From Dromaius novaehollandiae (lineage: Eukaryota; Chordata; Aves; Casuariiformes; Dromaiidae): 64,000 nt of DNA. Each line of letters starts with the position of its first letter. The first letter of the stretch is position 1. The stretch spans positions 27,371,501 through 27,435,500 of the forward strand of contig NC_088099.1 in the NCBI RefSeq assembly GCF_036370855.1, given 5' to 3'. Below, one piece after another: positions 36,701-49,370 of this stretch. Made by a program: the position numbers and the translations under genes. The notes beneath the pieces are model-generated. The model searched no databases. It saw nothing but the letters and a program-made list of their open reading frames with translations, and was not told where the DNA came from.

Positions 36701-38852
36701 TTCTGACTTTGTTTAACTTCAAAGGTAGCTTTGTATGTAGGCTATGAAACACTTGGCCCAGTACCAGCCTTAATAGGCACAAAACTGTGTTACTACACTC
36801 ACTTCATACTTTTGCCAAGATCCGTCAAAACATTGCGATAACTTTCTGTAAACACTTTATAATAACTTTCAGGCATTTTCCTGGATGCTATCAGGTGAAC
36901 ATTACCAAAAGTTGCTACAAACAAAGAGTGCGATCAAAAAGGTATTTCTTTGCCTATAACTCAACATTAAGGGTCCACATACTAGAATCTGAGCATCTGG
37001 GATGTGGCAATATAAAAACTTATATGTAGACTATCCTAGATAGTGTCGTAGGGAGAAAGAACTACAGCAAGATTTTGTTACTAGTGACCATGGGGCCTAC
37101 ATTATTCAGTATAAGAGAGAGAGAGAGGTGAAAATTATTGAGCAAATTAAACATTCAGTATAAATGTTTCTCAGAATTTGGTGAGAGAGATGAAAAAATG
37201 ATTTCGTGCTACCTAAGATGAAGCATCCTTGTTTCTTTGGCCAGTTGGGAAGCAGAAAACAGCCACATATGGGCTAAGATTCTCTGAAGAGTGTGCAATA
37301 AATAGATACCTGAAAAGAACGCTCCACAGGCTCTCATCAGCTTAGCAATTTGAGAAGGAGAAGAATCTTTCTCCAGTTTAAGAAATAGTTAGCACCACAG
37401 GACTTGTTTATTTAGTGTGGAGAAAAGACTAGTAAGTGCTTAAAATAATAAATTCTCTCTTATAAATCTGTGTAAGAATAATTTTTTTCCCACAGATTAA
37501 AGGCAATATATTAACTTTACATTGAAAACTGACATTTGTTTTGATAAGGTTTGGTTTTGGGAAGGGAGAGTGGCTTTTTTTGTGTGTGTTTTGAGCACCT
37601 TATGAGTTCAGTGTTGAAATATGCTGAAAAAGGTGCATGGTGCACTCGGAGGCCCAGCAGAAGTAGTTAATGCCCAACCCCCCAACTGGCTTGTGGAGGC
37701 AGACAGAGTTGGGCAGTATACAGTCTGAATTATCTTGAAAGCTACTGAAAATGTGTGCTGCCCTGTAACAGATTGGTAGGGCTCAAGGAACAAGAAAGAG
37801 ATGGCAGAAGTCAGAGTCTGCCCCCGCGGTACGTAATGCAGAGCTGTGAGGCACAGGGCTGGTTTGTTAGGAAGTTCACGTGCTTATAGATAGGCTGAGA
37901 AAACTGCAGGTTGCCCAGTTTGCTTTCCTTGCACAACTGCTGAAATCTGGGACTTGTTGGATGAGATGTACAACCCTGTGCTCTGAAATCTCAAAGTGTT
38001 ACTGAACATGGCATCTGTGTTTTGCTTGTGATGGCTGGGAGAGAAGACAACAGCCTGAGCAGAGCAAGGGCAGTAGCCAGACAGCTCATTGACTTCTGCA
38101 AGGTGTGTCTTAGCTAAGAGTTGCCTAGGGGTTAAACTTGCAAATGCATAAAACTTGGAAGAACAGTTTTTTCTAGTGTTATTAAACCCTGGGGAAATCT
38201 AAGTTCAGACAGGACTTGAGTGCCCCGAACAGCTATGTCCTTGATAGCATTTCAGGTGAACCGTGGGGAGTTGAAGTCCTTCAGACTTGCCTGTCTCGTG
38301 TGTCTTGTGTGATTCCTGTGAACTGAATGTCATCCCTCTTTGGCAAGGTCCCTCTGAGGATATGCCAGCTTTTCCTTCCTATCACTGTCTAGAAACTGTA
38401 TCCAGAAATATAACAAATGGAGAAGGGGAAGTGTTATTTTCACAAGCCTTGGAGAGCCTTAAGCTAGCCCTGATGATTTCCTATCGTAATAGCTGTAACT
38501 GCTAAAAGAATAATTTATATTTGCATCATTGCATCTGTTACAGTAATTGGATGGGTGGAAAATAAGAGCATCTGACAGAAAGTAAGCAAATTCATGTGCT
38601 TTCAAAATGTCATGTCACTTTCCCTATACATTTTTTCTCTTTAATTTAAAGTATTTAGACAGAAGTAGTCAAAGGTGTTTCTGTAGGAATGTCTTTGTTA
38701 ATAACTTTTTAAATGTATTTTTCAAATCTAGATCATCGACAAGGAGATTAATCCCTTTGTGGACAAATGGGAAGAAGAAGGACAGTTCCCAGCGCACAAA
38801 GTATTTAAAATCCTAGGACAGGCTGGATTCCTTGGTGTGGATAAGCCAACAG
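21491..38852 (+). CDS. Acyl-CoA dehydrogenase family gene, first two coding exons (partial; resembles 'probable acyl-CoA dehydrogenase 6')
   Basis: Exons 21491-21661 and 38732-38852 join in phase 0 to give 97 codons plus one base. The first 40 or so residues are rich in Arg, Ala and Gly with no acidic residue before D44, as in a mitochondrial targeting sequence. The rest (ALRAALRK, IIDKEINPFVDKWEE, GQFPAHKVFKILGQAGFLGV, DKPT) matches the start of the acyl-CoA dehydrogenase N-terminal helical domain, just before the usual EYGG motif. These flavoenzymes use FAD to introduce a double bond into acyl-CoA thioesters. The sequence differs from the N-termini I know of for ACADL, and the ACAD6-like assignment is from family resemblance. 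The catalytic base and FAD-binding parts lie in exons not found in this window. Mammals have no such gene next to GNG11. Confidence 0.8.
22741..22773. repeat. Short tandem repeat, 3 x 11 bp
   Basis: Three units close to AAAATTACTTT follow one another, with one mismatch in the second and one in the third. Confidence 0.75.
28519..28530. repeat. Poly(G) run, 12 G
   Basis: An uninterrupted G homopolymer in AT-rich intron 1. Length is likely to be variable and prone to sequencing error. Confidence 0.85.
29328..29345. repeat. Poly(T) run, 18 T
   Basis: A homopolymer within a longer pyrimidine tract in intron 1; no recognised element is attached. Confidence 0.85.
38732..38852 (+). CDS. ACAD-like coding exon 2
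   Basis: The 121-nt exon has acceptor AAATCTAG and donor ACAG|GTAGGA. It encodes IIDKEINPFVDKWEEEGQ, then FPAHKVFKILGQAGFLGVDK and PT, ending one base into the next codon. The pattern of an amphipathic helix, a W, FPAH and LGxxGFLG is typical of the acyl-CoA dehydrogenase N-terminal domain. The expected next residues would begin the E-Y/F-G-G motif. Confidence 0.88.
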
Positions 38853-41800
38853 GTAGGAGAGTGTACAACTCTTCAATATTGATAATGCTGGTGGTAGAAT
38901 TTTTTGATGTTATTTAAAATCACTTTTGTCCCAGATCAAAACATGCTTCAGAATTCAATGCAAAGCTTACTTATATTCACAAGTGACAGGTGTACTCCTT
39001 ACAAACTGTACAACTATGGAAAATGATGTAGCTAAGTGCACAAGTTGATATTCTCCTAAAAATAAATATTCTTAAAAAACAGAGTGACTGTTATTGAAAA
39101 TCAGTGAAATTAAAGCCATTTCAATTCTCAATGTATAATCTGTATAATGAGTTTTCTTTCTTCTGTTTTCTGACACATATTGAATAATCTCAGTCTTCAT
39201 TAATGAAACCACAATTTGAGGGCATTGGAAGCTCTGTGTGACTGGGCCTATTATACTTACTTAGCCTATCGTGTTTACAGCATTATAATGTATTTTGTCT
39301 CACCATTCAGAGAACGAGGTTTGTGTAGGTTTTAGACTAGGATAAATGGTCTATCTTTAAAATGCACTATTCTGAAGCTTCCAGCCTACAGAAGCATATA
39401 CAAAACAAGAAACTGATGATATACACAGCAAGAACAGAGAAAGTTGCACATTTATATATACATATTTGTGAAGAAAAAAAAGCCAGGAACTCCAGAAGAG
39501 TAGGAGGTGTTTTAACTCTTCAGCTAAAACACGTTCCTCAAGTTTTGTTTTGTTTGTATGTGACGTAAGATCTACCTACTTTCTTTTCAAATAGTACTGT
39601 AAGATTTTCCTGCCAGAATTCTGGTTTTTTTTTTCCAATTTTCTTATTTGTGGTTAAAAGCTTTAAAACAAAGAAAAATAAAGGAAGCAAGTTTGTGTAG
39701 GCAAGCCTGTAGCAGTCTTTGTAAATTCAGAGCAGGCTGAAGTAAAAATGATTCAATACGAAACTCCAAATAATCATCTTTGCTGGGTAGTTTACACAAC
39801 CTTATCTATGCCACACCACACCATTATGCTGCTACGGGACGGTTTGAACTGGAGAACAAATTATGTCATTTTACAAATTTCTTTAAGAGGAAATTTTTGA
39901 TTTTGAAATGAATTTTTAAATTGTCATATATTCTGACTTGGAAGCTTTTTCTTTAGCTAGTTGTTGGAGTTCACAGAACTGTTTAGCTGTGATTGACAAA
40001 TCCAATTAGGTCTGAGCTGGTACTTTACAAAAATGCTGACAGTTTGAGATTGCAGTTAAGATTTATTTAAAGGACAAATAGGATTATTGGGTGAAGGAAA
40101 AAACACCTTCATTTTCTACTATAATTGTTTGATAGTCATATTTGAAATATGTCTCAGTGGGGTCCTTCACACTGCTAATATTCATGTTGCTTATAATAAT
40201 GGTACATTTTATTGCTGTCAGATTACATCCCCATCTTTGTTGTTATATGCATCTGAGGACATGCAGAGGCCTCAGCTGGGATAAGGCTCCTTGCTGTTGG
40301 GCATGCCATGCATAAAACGTTGTGGAGGTGGGAACTTTGTATAACACTCACAAAGTAGCTAGAACAAGTCATAAATGGAGTGAAATCTAGTGAAGAAGGG
40401 ACTTGCAGAGGCAAGGATGGTCACAGAGGTTTGCATATGCTGACTACACATATTAATGATGAAGAGTATTTTATCCTTGTCTTTGACACTTGTATCTTGT
40501 TTTTAATCTAATTTATTGGGCCTCTACAGCTGCAATTTATAAAACCTATAAAACACTGGATGAAATTCTCCCTGACACTTGTTCCATCCGCTTGTTCACG
40601 TTCCCTTCAGCAGGATATTGTTGGGCACAAAAAAATGCACTACCTGCTGTAAGATTGTGCCTTTCCCGCAGCTGTGCAAGGGCAAGTCCCCAGATCCACC
40701 TTTCACTGTGTAACATCAGGCACAGCAGAAAGTCCTGACGTTTTCGCATGATCTGTGAAACAGTCAGATGTGTAACAGTCTCAGTGGGAGTTCCTTTGGC
40801 AAATGCCTGAAATTTTTAATACTGTGAAGTGCTTGTGCTTGCTGTATGACTAGCGCGTACTATTAGCGGTAACTTCTATTTTACAAAAAAGAGAAGAGAG
40901 ATACCTTTTATACCCTGCCACACCACCTTTATTGTTTAGCTGTCACGTACAAAGAAAGAGAGATCTTGGGGGATTTGAGGAAGCAAAGAGCAGCCTGGAG
41001 TTTTGGGTATGTGGGGGAAGTCGGGAGGGAGCTTAACTCATTTGAGGAAAGTGTTCTGGCCCCAGAGCAGCATGATTGACAGTGTACCCTACTTCCTCTT
41101 TCCAGCACAGACCAAAATTATAACTTTCGTGTTATATCCCTCCAAACCCAGCTTATAAGGCATTCTTTGTTAAGGAAGCCTATATCTTTACGTGAATTTA
41201 TTGTAGTGGCAGCTACAATTTTGAAACAGAAGTTTTTCTGAATTTAATTTTCAAAGTCATTCTGTTGAATACAACCTTTTTTTCTTTTTTTTTCCCCAGT
41301 AGAATTAACTTTGAAGTGTTTTGGGTAGAAATGGTTCACAAGCTTGTTTTGCTTAGATAGAAGGAAACATCTGCTGGACTTCAGATTTGTTGAAACTGGA
41401 CTTTGTTTCCTTTGTAAACACCATTACATTTGTGAACAATGAACTGCTTAGTGGGAGCTGGTTTTAAAAAAGAACATGCCTTAACATGTGTATGTTATCA
41501 CTGGAAACTTTCTCTGTGTGGAGAACTGATTGGGGTATTATTTGCATTGCAAAGGCTGCATCAGTTTCCATCATACGCAGTAGTAGTCTACAAACTTCTC
41601 CGTGTTTTTTTTCTGTATATTTTTTTCCCCAGTTGTTTATGCTTGTACTGAATATTAGCTGTACTACAATAGTTCAACATGTTATTTGAAGGGGTTACGT
41701 AAACACCGTGGGCAAGGCCAAGCCATACATAGATAATTGGAGAATCCTGGAGCTTAACCATGGATTTAACTTATTGCACTGTCCTGTCAATCCTCTTCTA

Positions 41801-43828
41801 GGGAAGGATATTTTTTTGAATCATGTATTTCAGTTCTGTGCTCTGGTATTCTTTATATGATTCAAAAAATAGCGCATGTACCATTTTCCCTTGGAAAAAA
41901 ATGTATATTGTTCTATTAGGAAATTCTTCTTAATAGTAAAATACATGGTGAAAACATGAACATCGTTTATGGACAGAAGGTTTCTTTTTACTCTATGCAA
42001 AATCTGTTTTATGGAATTGCTCAGTTCAGCTGCGAGTGCTTAGTCTGAGGGGGGAAAAACCCAACATCTATATATACTTATTACTCTTAATTTGAGGAGA
42101 AACACACAGTAAATATAAATTATAAAGTTTTTGGGCTAGTGAGCTACTGACAGTCCCAAAACTAAGGACAGAAAATATTAGGTTAGGCAGCAAAAATATT
42201 TTAAACAGCCTTGGAAAGTGGCCATTGACCATTTTGCTAAGGCAAGTGGGCAAGACACATTCTTTGTGGTATTTTATTTGCAGATTAGATGAGATGTTGG
42301 AGTAAAAGCTGAGAAGATCCATGTGGTTCTTTCTGATCTTATGGTTTATGAATCAAAGTCTCAGCTGTTACTAAATTTTAGGAAGCCTTGCCAAAGACAC
42401 AGGCCTGTAATGCCCTGTTATGTGCCTGCATAACTATGTGTGCAAATGCAGATGATTATTGGTTGTTTTTACTGGCTGATGCAAAAGCATGGGAATTGTC
42501 CTGTAAAGACTTGCTGAAAACAAGGGGCAGGGAGAAGAGAGGTTTGCAAGGGGGCAATGTCTCCTGTGCTGCACATACTTATAGCAACACTGTGATACAT
42601 GAGTGATGATTATGGCTGCTGTTATGTGCATTTTACTAGCAGTTTCATTGGCAGTCCTATAGGAATATTTAACAGAACATATTTGCATGTACAAATAATT
42701 ATCATAGTATGTACAAACGATAGCCTTCACTTATTCCTAGCAAACACTTAGCAGTGTGCTGGCAGAAACATGTTCGTAAACCTAAAATCAGGAAAATATG
42801 TTTTAAGACTCATATGTGGGAAAGTATATTTTTATCCTTCCCCTACTGCTGGGATATACACTGGATACCGAACTGGATAAAATAATAAGCAGCACATTCT
42901 TGTCATTTGGAACAGATAAGCATGTGATGAAAGAAAATGTATATTTCAAGTGGCTGATTGCAGTGCTGTGAAATTGGAAAATGATGCAACATCTTTCCTT
43001 AAGAAAGCTTGTTTGTGCATGTGTCTGTTTTGAATGTGAGAATACAGATGGAGACTATCCTCTAATGTTAATTTTGTTGTTTTATTCTTGAGTACACTTT
43101 TGTCTTGTAAGATGGGATCTTACAAGAGTTTGCTAGTGGAAAATCACTTGGAAATATGTGTGTGTGTATTTATTCTCTTCCTCTCTCTCTTTCCCTCTTC
43201 CTCCCTCCTCCCCATAATACTTATTATTAGGTGGGATGAGAGAAAGATGGACCTAGGAGGAACAGTGAATTCTGTCACTAGAGGAGGATTTAGTAGTTCA
43301 GATGAAATGGGGTTTTACAGCTTGTCAGAGAGTAAATGAAACAAATTTTTAAGGGGTTTGCATGGATAGAGGCTAAAAGGAATATATTTGTCAGAGACTT
43401 TGCTTGCCCAGGATCATTTCTTTGTTGTGAGGGTGAACCAGCTATGATAGCTGTGCTTGATTTAGTAGGTTTAAACGTAGCCAGCTGAACTAATTGCTTG
43501 ATCTCCTTTTTCACTTACAAAACAATGCAATAAGATGTTAATAATAGCTGTGCTTTAAAAGTTTGGAAGAGAGAGGCCATTTTGCCACGTGTTGTGATAC
43601 CAATGAACCGGTAAATCAGCACTCTGAAATATTCACCAATTATGAGGTCCACCTGTTCTGCAGTCCACAAATAACCTTGGTAAGCCTTTAAAAAACAATG
43701 GACCAAAATTAGTCACCGCTTTATTTGATACAAATTTCCTTAAAATTTAGTGATGGATGGCAGTGGTTTGGAGACCTATTTCAGATGAGTATAAGAATTA
43801 TGAGGTGCTTATCTGACCTTCTTAATTT

Positions 43829-43859
43829 GAATTGGACTGAAATGGAATTGGACTGAAAT
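43829..43859. repeat. Tandem duplication, 2 x 16 bp
   Basis: GAATTGGACTGAAAT occurs twice with a period of 16 bp. The exact identity suggests a recent slippage event. Confidence 0.85.
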
Positions 43860-43910
43860 CTCAGGAAAATGGATTTTTGTGTGCGTACATGAAAGTTCTA
43901 TGTGGATGAT

Positions 43911-43931
43911 CCCCCCCCCCCTTTTTTTTTT
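43911..43931. repeat. Poly(C) run followed by poly(T) run
   Basis: About 11 C bases are directly followed by about 10 T bases, giving a pure pyrimidine strand in intron 2. Confidence 0.8.
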
Positions 43932-44191
43932 CTTTTATGAAACGTTGACAATTCTAGCCCTGTGTAGCGTCTTGCAAGCGCAGGATGAAATGCAATTGAA
44001 AATGGTAAGGGGGAGACAATTTGTGTTTGCTGGACTTCACAGATCAGATATCTGAGGTTCTATTTTGAGTGAAGCAAGGAAATGAGTACTTAAGCTCATC
44101 TCTGATTTTCCTGACTCTGCAAATGACTCAAACACACGTGCTTTAATTTTTGTGCCTGGTTAGGTAGCATACCAGTACCTTGTGAGCTTGT

Positions 44192-44210
44192 GATAGCTTG
44201 TACAGCTATC
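44192..44210. repeat. Inverted repeat GATAGCT-tgtac-AGCTATC
   Basis: Two perfect 7-bp arms with a 5-bp loop. It could form a short hairpin but is too small to be a microRNA precursor on its own. Confidence 0.6.
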
Positions 44211-46469
44211 AACAGCAGTTTTGTAGAAATATCCAGCAGAAAACAGTCTTACTGAAGGGCAGCGAGTCTTTGTGGAAGAGATAATCTTCCTTTAAATAAA
44301 AGGTGCTGCTGTGGGATTGCATTAGTCCTGAGGATTCTGCTTTTGTACTTGAGACAAGGCAAATCCTCAAACTTGTGACTTGTAACACAATACATGGCGA
44401 TAACCCAACCAACCTTGGAATCCATATACCAGTACCATAGGAGTGTGCCAGAAATTTCTGAAATCTGATACGTATCCCCTGATAGTTTTGTCAAAATAGC
44501 ATTGGGAGAAAAAAGTTAAAATTGCCTCTCTTCTGGAACAGGTTAGAAGAGCCTCTAACTGGGAACAAATGCTCCCGTTGTCCATGTGCAGCCTGACACA
44601 GAGCGCTGCTGCAGCTGCCTTGGTACGGTGCGGTCCTGCTGTGATAATGATACTTGAGCAAACAAGGTTTAGGAAGCACCGTGACTTATTTCAGATTGAC
44701 ACACAGTGACAAGCAGTAGATATGTACATGCAATTAAGTGCTTGAGCTATTGATCCTCAGTTCTCTTACAGCATACGCAGGTGCGGATTTGGCGTGTTGG
44801 GTTTGACAGGCTTAGTGCAAGCCAGCAGATCCGCGTTGTGTCTCCAAGCTGAGCACTTATTCATCATTTACAGCTAAAAGACACTTAAAGGAAGCTGTTC
44901 CTTGAGGTACTGTTTGCCACCTCCCAGCTGAGACGTGATAATTAGCATGCTGCTGTGCTCCACCTCCACACAGCGTGCCAGGCTGTGCTTCGTGTTGTGC
45001 AGGGCTGCAGCTGGGGGAGAGCCTGTCCTTTGCTCTTATGCTCGACTTTAGGTTGGGCATGCACCAGCTTGAGTGCTTCATATGGAAATAACGCTTGTTA
45101 GTGAGGTTTCAAGGTTGTACAAAAATGTACATATTCACATACCAAATATTTGTCTTTTGGGGAATACCAAAACAGAGACAGAAAAATACAGGAGGAAAAA
45201 GAAAAGATACAGCCATAATGTTGTTTGAAGGTCACGCTAAAGAGAGCATCAGAGTCAGAAACAGCATCCGGGTTTCCAGAATCCTAATGGTGCTCTTACC
45301 TGTCACCTAACTGATCCTGCCTTTTCTACAGGTACCAATGTTCAGGCTTCGAGACAGACAAATCTTATCTCCAGCTAGTTTTCTCTGTTCTCTAATGCTG
45401 AAGTTGTAGCAATAATAGCTTTCTTATTTCAATAAAAGGAAAGAGGGGGACCTGCATGTATTACTCTGAAGTATGGGTGCAGACTCGGGGCCAGATCTAA
45501 ACTGTGGGACAGAACTCATCTGACTCACTGGCACTGAACTGGATCAAAAGACAGATGGCATTTCTCCATGTAACCTCATGACAAAACACTAGAAGGAACA
45601 ATCAAAACTCCTAGTAGTATCTCATGAGTATTTATCTCATGATGGCCCTGTTTCAGAAGCTGTAGCCTAAACACACTTAGGTTAAGGAGTTGAATATCTG
45701 AATTAAATTTTTTGACTTCTCTATTTTATCTGTGTGTGGAGTGTTCTTGGTTTTGTTTTCCTCTTGCTTCTGTGTTTCTGGAGGTCTTTGTATATAATTT
45801 TGGTTTGAATTTCCTTCAGTTTCGTAGAGAAGTGTTGGGTTTGTGAGTGGGGGGCATAGGCAGCAAATCTGCTAAAAAATCTGATGTTCTTAATCTTGTG
45901 ATTGTGAAGAGGAAAAGAATACACACCAGAGAGAGCAGCTTAAAGAAATACAAAGCATTATGACACCTGGAAAGAATATTGAGGTTGAGACTTTAACAAG
46001 CAAGACGTATTGTTTGGGGCTCTCCTTTAAAGGGATTGAGTTTATCTTTGTACTTCTGTGGATTAAATGGCAAGTCTGTCACTTGACAAAGCTTAGACCA
46101 ATGAATGTGCTTATACTGAAACAACCCTGGTATTATAAGTCTCTTTAATTTACATATAACTGTCTTTTTCCAGTATCAGCCATTTGACTCTAGATTTTTG
46201 ACATCTATCATGTATCCAGATGGCATAATCAGACAGCTTTCAGAAAGGTATAAATGCACCTTTTATGCATTGAAAACGTCAATACACCAAATGTGGAGGA
46301 TGTGGGAAAATTATTTTTGTGAAATGTAGGCTTGATTCACTTTTTCCCCACTCACTTTTACATTATTAATTTCGGGGAGTGACCTTTAATTTCTCTCATG
46401 GGGCTGAAATGGGGAAAAATATTGTAAATACAGTCATTCTGAGGTTGGTACAGAAAAATGGCTGAAGAG

Positions 46470-46713
46470 CTGTTGGCTTGTGAATATGTGCAGATCCCAG
46501 AGGTCAATAACCAAATTGAAACCTTTGAATGAGAGCTGGCTTGATGAGGGGATTACTTCCTGCACGACTGCAGTAAAGTGTGTTGTTCCTAGGTATGTGG
46601 GTCTGTCCCCAACATCTGAGAAAGATAAGAAGCTGGTGTCCAGGCTGTGCAAACCAGAACAGCTGAATAAAAGCTGAATAAAAAGAAATAGAGAGCAAAA
46701 AAAAAAAAAAAAA
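46470..46713 (+). mobile_element. Possible retroposed 3' end with poly(A) tail, unidentified
   Basis: A sequence with two AATAAA hexamers (near 46,665 and 46,677) is followed within about 20-35 bases by 17 A bases at 46,697-46,713. That is the arrangement left by retroposition of a polyadenylated transcript. The body upstream (from roughly 46,470) is not recognised, and I could not find convincing target-site duplications. It could equally be a chance A-run or an unannotated internal transcript end. Confidence 0.3.
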
Positions 46714-48099
46714 GAAAAAATAAGAAAAGACAACAAACATGTTTAGTTTTGGTTCTCCTGTTCTGATCAAGCATTTCTAATCCCTAGCAATCTAGTTGAT
46801 ACACAATTGCTATTAAATAAGCATTATTAATAATCTAATCCATGGAAATCTTGCATAAGCCCCTCGTTGTTCCAGAATCCATAAGGAAGTTCAGAAGGCC
46901 CGGTACAGGTAAAATTGCCTGTCTGTGCAGGTGGAAAACAGGTCTCAGCAATATCTTTCTCTGTTTCTGAGAGCTGTCATTGCACTCACCTTTGTGGATC
47001 CTGTCATTAGCCTTGCAACACAAGTGTAAGGCTTCCTCTGCTATAAACTGGACTCCTGGGGATAATGTTAATCCTTTTTGGCATTTATCCCAGAAAGAAT
47101 GAAGGAAGGACAACAGCACAGGTCCAGTCATTGTGGGTCTGTGATAGGCAACTTGCATACAAAATAAGTAATGTGCACAATTTAATAACTGCAAATGTGT
47201 TGTAATAATAAAAAGATGTCAGGGAAGGACACCGATAATAAGGAATTTAGCTCCTTGGTGCTTAACACTTAGATATGGTCAGAGCTGCTCCACTTGATGG
47301 AGTGGAACGCTTGAGTTTTGAGTTTCAGTTCTCTTCAAAGATTCAGAGAATTGAGATTGCAGTGTCTTAATCATGCTGTATTGTGTGGAATAGATACCAC
47401 TTTTAAACAATAAATCTGAAAGTTAACATAGTTATGTGATGTGGGGCTCATATTTCTCCTGCTCTTCAGGTCTATTTTGATTTCATTGTTTATGCTCATG
47501 TAATGCTGATTGACACATCAGGAAGTGTATGATATCCTCTAGTAAGTCAAGTAGGAAATTAAAAGATTGGTTTTATTCTGAAATACTTCTTAAATCTATT
47601 AAGCTGGCCTTAAAAATACTTGGAACCTTCACTCTGGTGTGCGGGCACAACTATGATGAAAGTCCTTTAAAGGCTTTATAGGCCTAAATAATGCACCGAT
47701 CTGTAGATCGGCAGTCAGTTTGAACAATCAGTCTATGTATCTTGAGCTTCTCAGTTGATTAGTAAATGTTAAAAATGTGAATTGTTTTTCAAGTGGAGAT
47801 ATGTTGGAGACAGAGGAATGAGTGATGCTTTAAAACCAGTTATTCTGAATAGATGATTTGGCCAGTGGAAGATAAATGTCTGGTTCATTTGTGGGGAATT
47901 AAGAAGATATTTTCTTCCATGACACTTCAGTTGTATTATTTGCTGTGTGCCTCACAATTCTGAGGGCTGTATAAATTCACAAGTGGGGTAAATTGAGCTG
48001 GAGGCTCAGGCTTGTGTGACTGCTCTTTTCAGCTGTAATCCATACTTTCCTTATGGAGAGGTATTATTCTATCCTGCATAGGACTTTGTAGTGATAAAC

Positions 48100-48170
48100 A
48101 CGATATTATATATACTCTAAAAATATATATAAATGTTATAAAATATATAATATATATCAGTAAAGTACAC
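48100..48170. repeat. AT-rich low-complexity stretch (TA repeats)
   Basis: Interrupted TATA and ATAT units over about 70 bases in intron 2, almost free of G and C. Confidence 0.75.
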
Positions 48171-48594
48171 TTAATGTTATATATCTGTTCTTACATAGAC
48201 AGAAGGAGTTGTTGATGAATTTTACTGTTTTAATCCTCTACAAATCTTTAGAGAAAAGAAATATTCATTTAGTCAGGTCGGTGGACAGTTGGGCAAAATA
48301 TTTCCCAGCTGTTTGGCTTTAACTTATTTCAGAGACCTGTCCTTATTTTCTGTGCAGGCTTCATATTTTAAATCTTTTGTAAAATAATACTCTAATGCTG
48401 AGCTATCATAAGTACTCTATTCAGGAAACTCGCTGCAACAGTTTGGCTTTCTATTGCTAAAATTTGTACTTCTTTTTGTCTGAAATTAATTGCAACTGCT
48501 GAGGGAATTCCTAATGGAGAAAGCTACTTTGAGGTAATCATAGAAAGGTTCGTCAGATTTCTGAATCAATGGAAACTGTGCCGAGATGTGGAGT

Positions 48595-48760
48595 CAGAAC
48601 CAGACTGAAGACCACGCAGGCGTCTACGGCTGCCCCCGCCGCAGCTTGGTTCCCCTGCGGTGAGGAGGACACCAGTCGGTGGGGGACGCTCGGCTCTGAA
48701 CGGGTTACGTGGTGAGACCGGCACCCCTGGGCTCGCCCTCTTGACCTTGGAGGTTTGGCA
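48595..48760. other. CpG-rich patch in intron 2 (first of two)
   Basis: About 165 bases are dense in CpG, unlike the AT-rich surroundings. No known protein is encoded, though a minus-strand frame stays open. It may be an orphan CpG island or an internal promoter. Confidence 0.5.
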
Positions 48761-49059
48761 GTCTCAAACTGTGCTGTTCCACTCTTTTTAGGGCATTTCA
48801 GTGTTTTACCTGAACAGTCTTCTTTTGGGACTATTGCTGTTTCTTTGACAGTGATAAACAAGGTGATAAAATGTTAGGTTTTAAGTGCTCAGGAGCCCAT
48901 GGCCTCAATATTAGAGAGTACTTGCCAGTTCTGGTCGTTATTCCTTATTTCCTCCTGGATTCAGGATTTTTCATCCTGACTGCTGTTCTCTCCAGCGGCA
49001 ATGTGCCACGTTCTGCCCCTGCCAGGTGAAAAAGGAGATGTAGATTGGTGTTTAAAAAC

Positions 49060-49370
49060 ACGCCGTTGTGGCCATTCTCCGTTGCGCCTCCCCGGAGGCG
49101 CTGAGAGCTATCCGCAGGCGCAGCAGAGCCGCGGTGGTGGTTTCTGCTCCTCCTACCAGCGCCTGTACGGGAAGCAGCGCCCGCCCTCAGCATCCCTCTG
49201 ACATGGGCTGGCACCGACAGACCCCATTAAACAAAATCTCCCCGGGGCTGAGGGGCTCGACAGCGCTCCGGGGCTGGCAGCTTCGCACGCAGTGGCCAGG
49301 CCGAGCTGCAGCAGGAGCTTCACCTTGCCGGTTCCTGCCCAGAGGAAGCCGTCTGTCCGTCTGACCACTG
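49060..49370. other. CpG-rich patch in intron 2 (second of two)
   Basis: About 310 bases of GC-rich, CpG-containing DNA hold a perfect hairpin GCGCCTCC-cc-GGAGGCGC at 49,084-49,101. Frames on both strands stay open through composition. An orphan CpG island, alternative promoter or unannotated noncoding transcript start is possible. Confidence 0.5.

Larger units (their letters stand above)
21662..38731 (+). other. ACAD-like gene intron 1 (17 kb)
   Basis: A long AT-rich intron with acceptor TTTTCAAATCTAG. It contains a 3 x 11-bp tandem repeat at 22.74 kb, a G12 run at 28.5 kb and a T18 run at 29.3 kb. Segments near 27.0-27.3 kb and 33.1-33.4 kb are less AT-rich than average but show no recognisable coding or repeat identity. 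No nested gene was recognised on either strand. Confidence 0.7.

Noticed and set aside
46434-46774. Minus-strand frames rich in Phe and Leu
   Set aside because: The Phe run is the translation of the reverse complement of the A17 tract and the flanking A-rich DNA.
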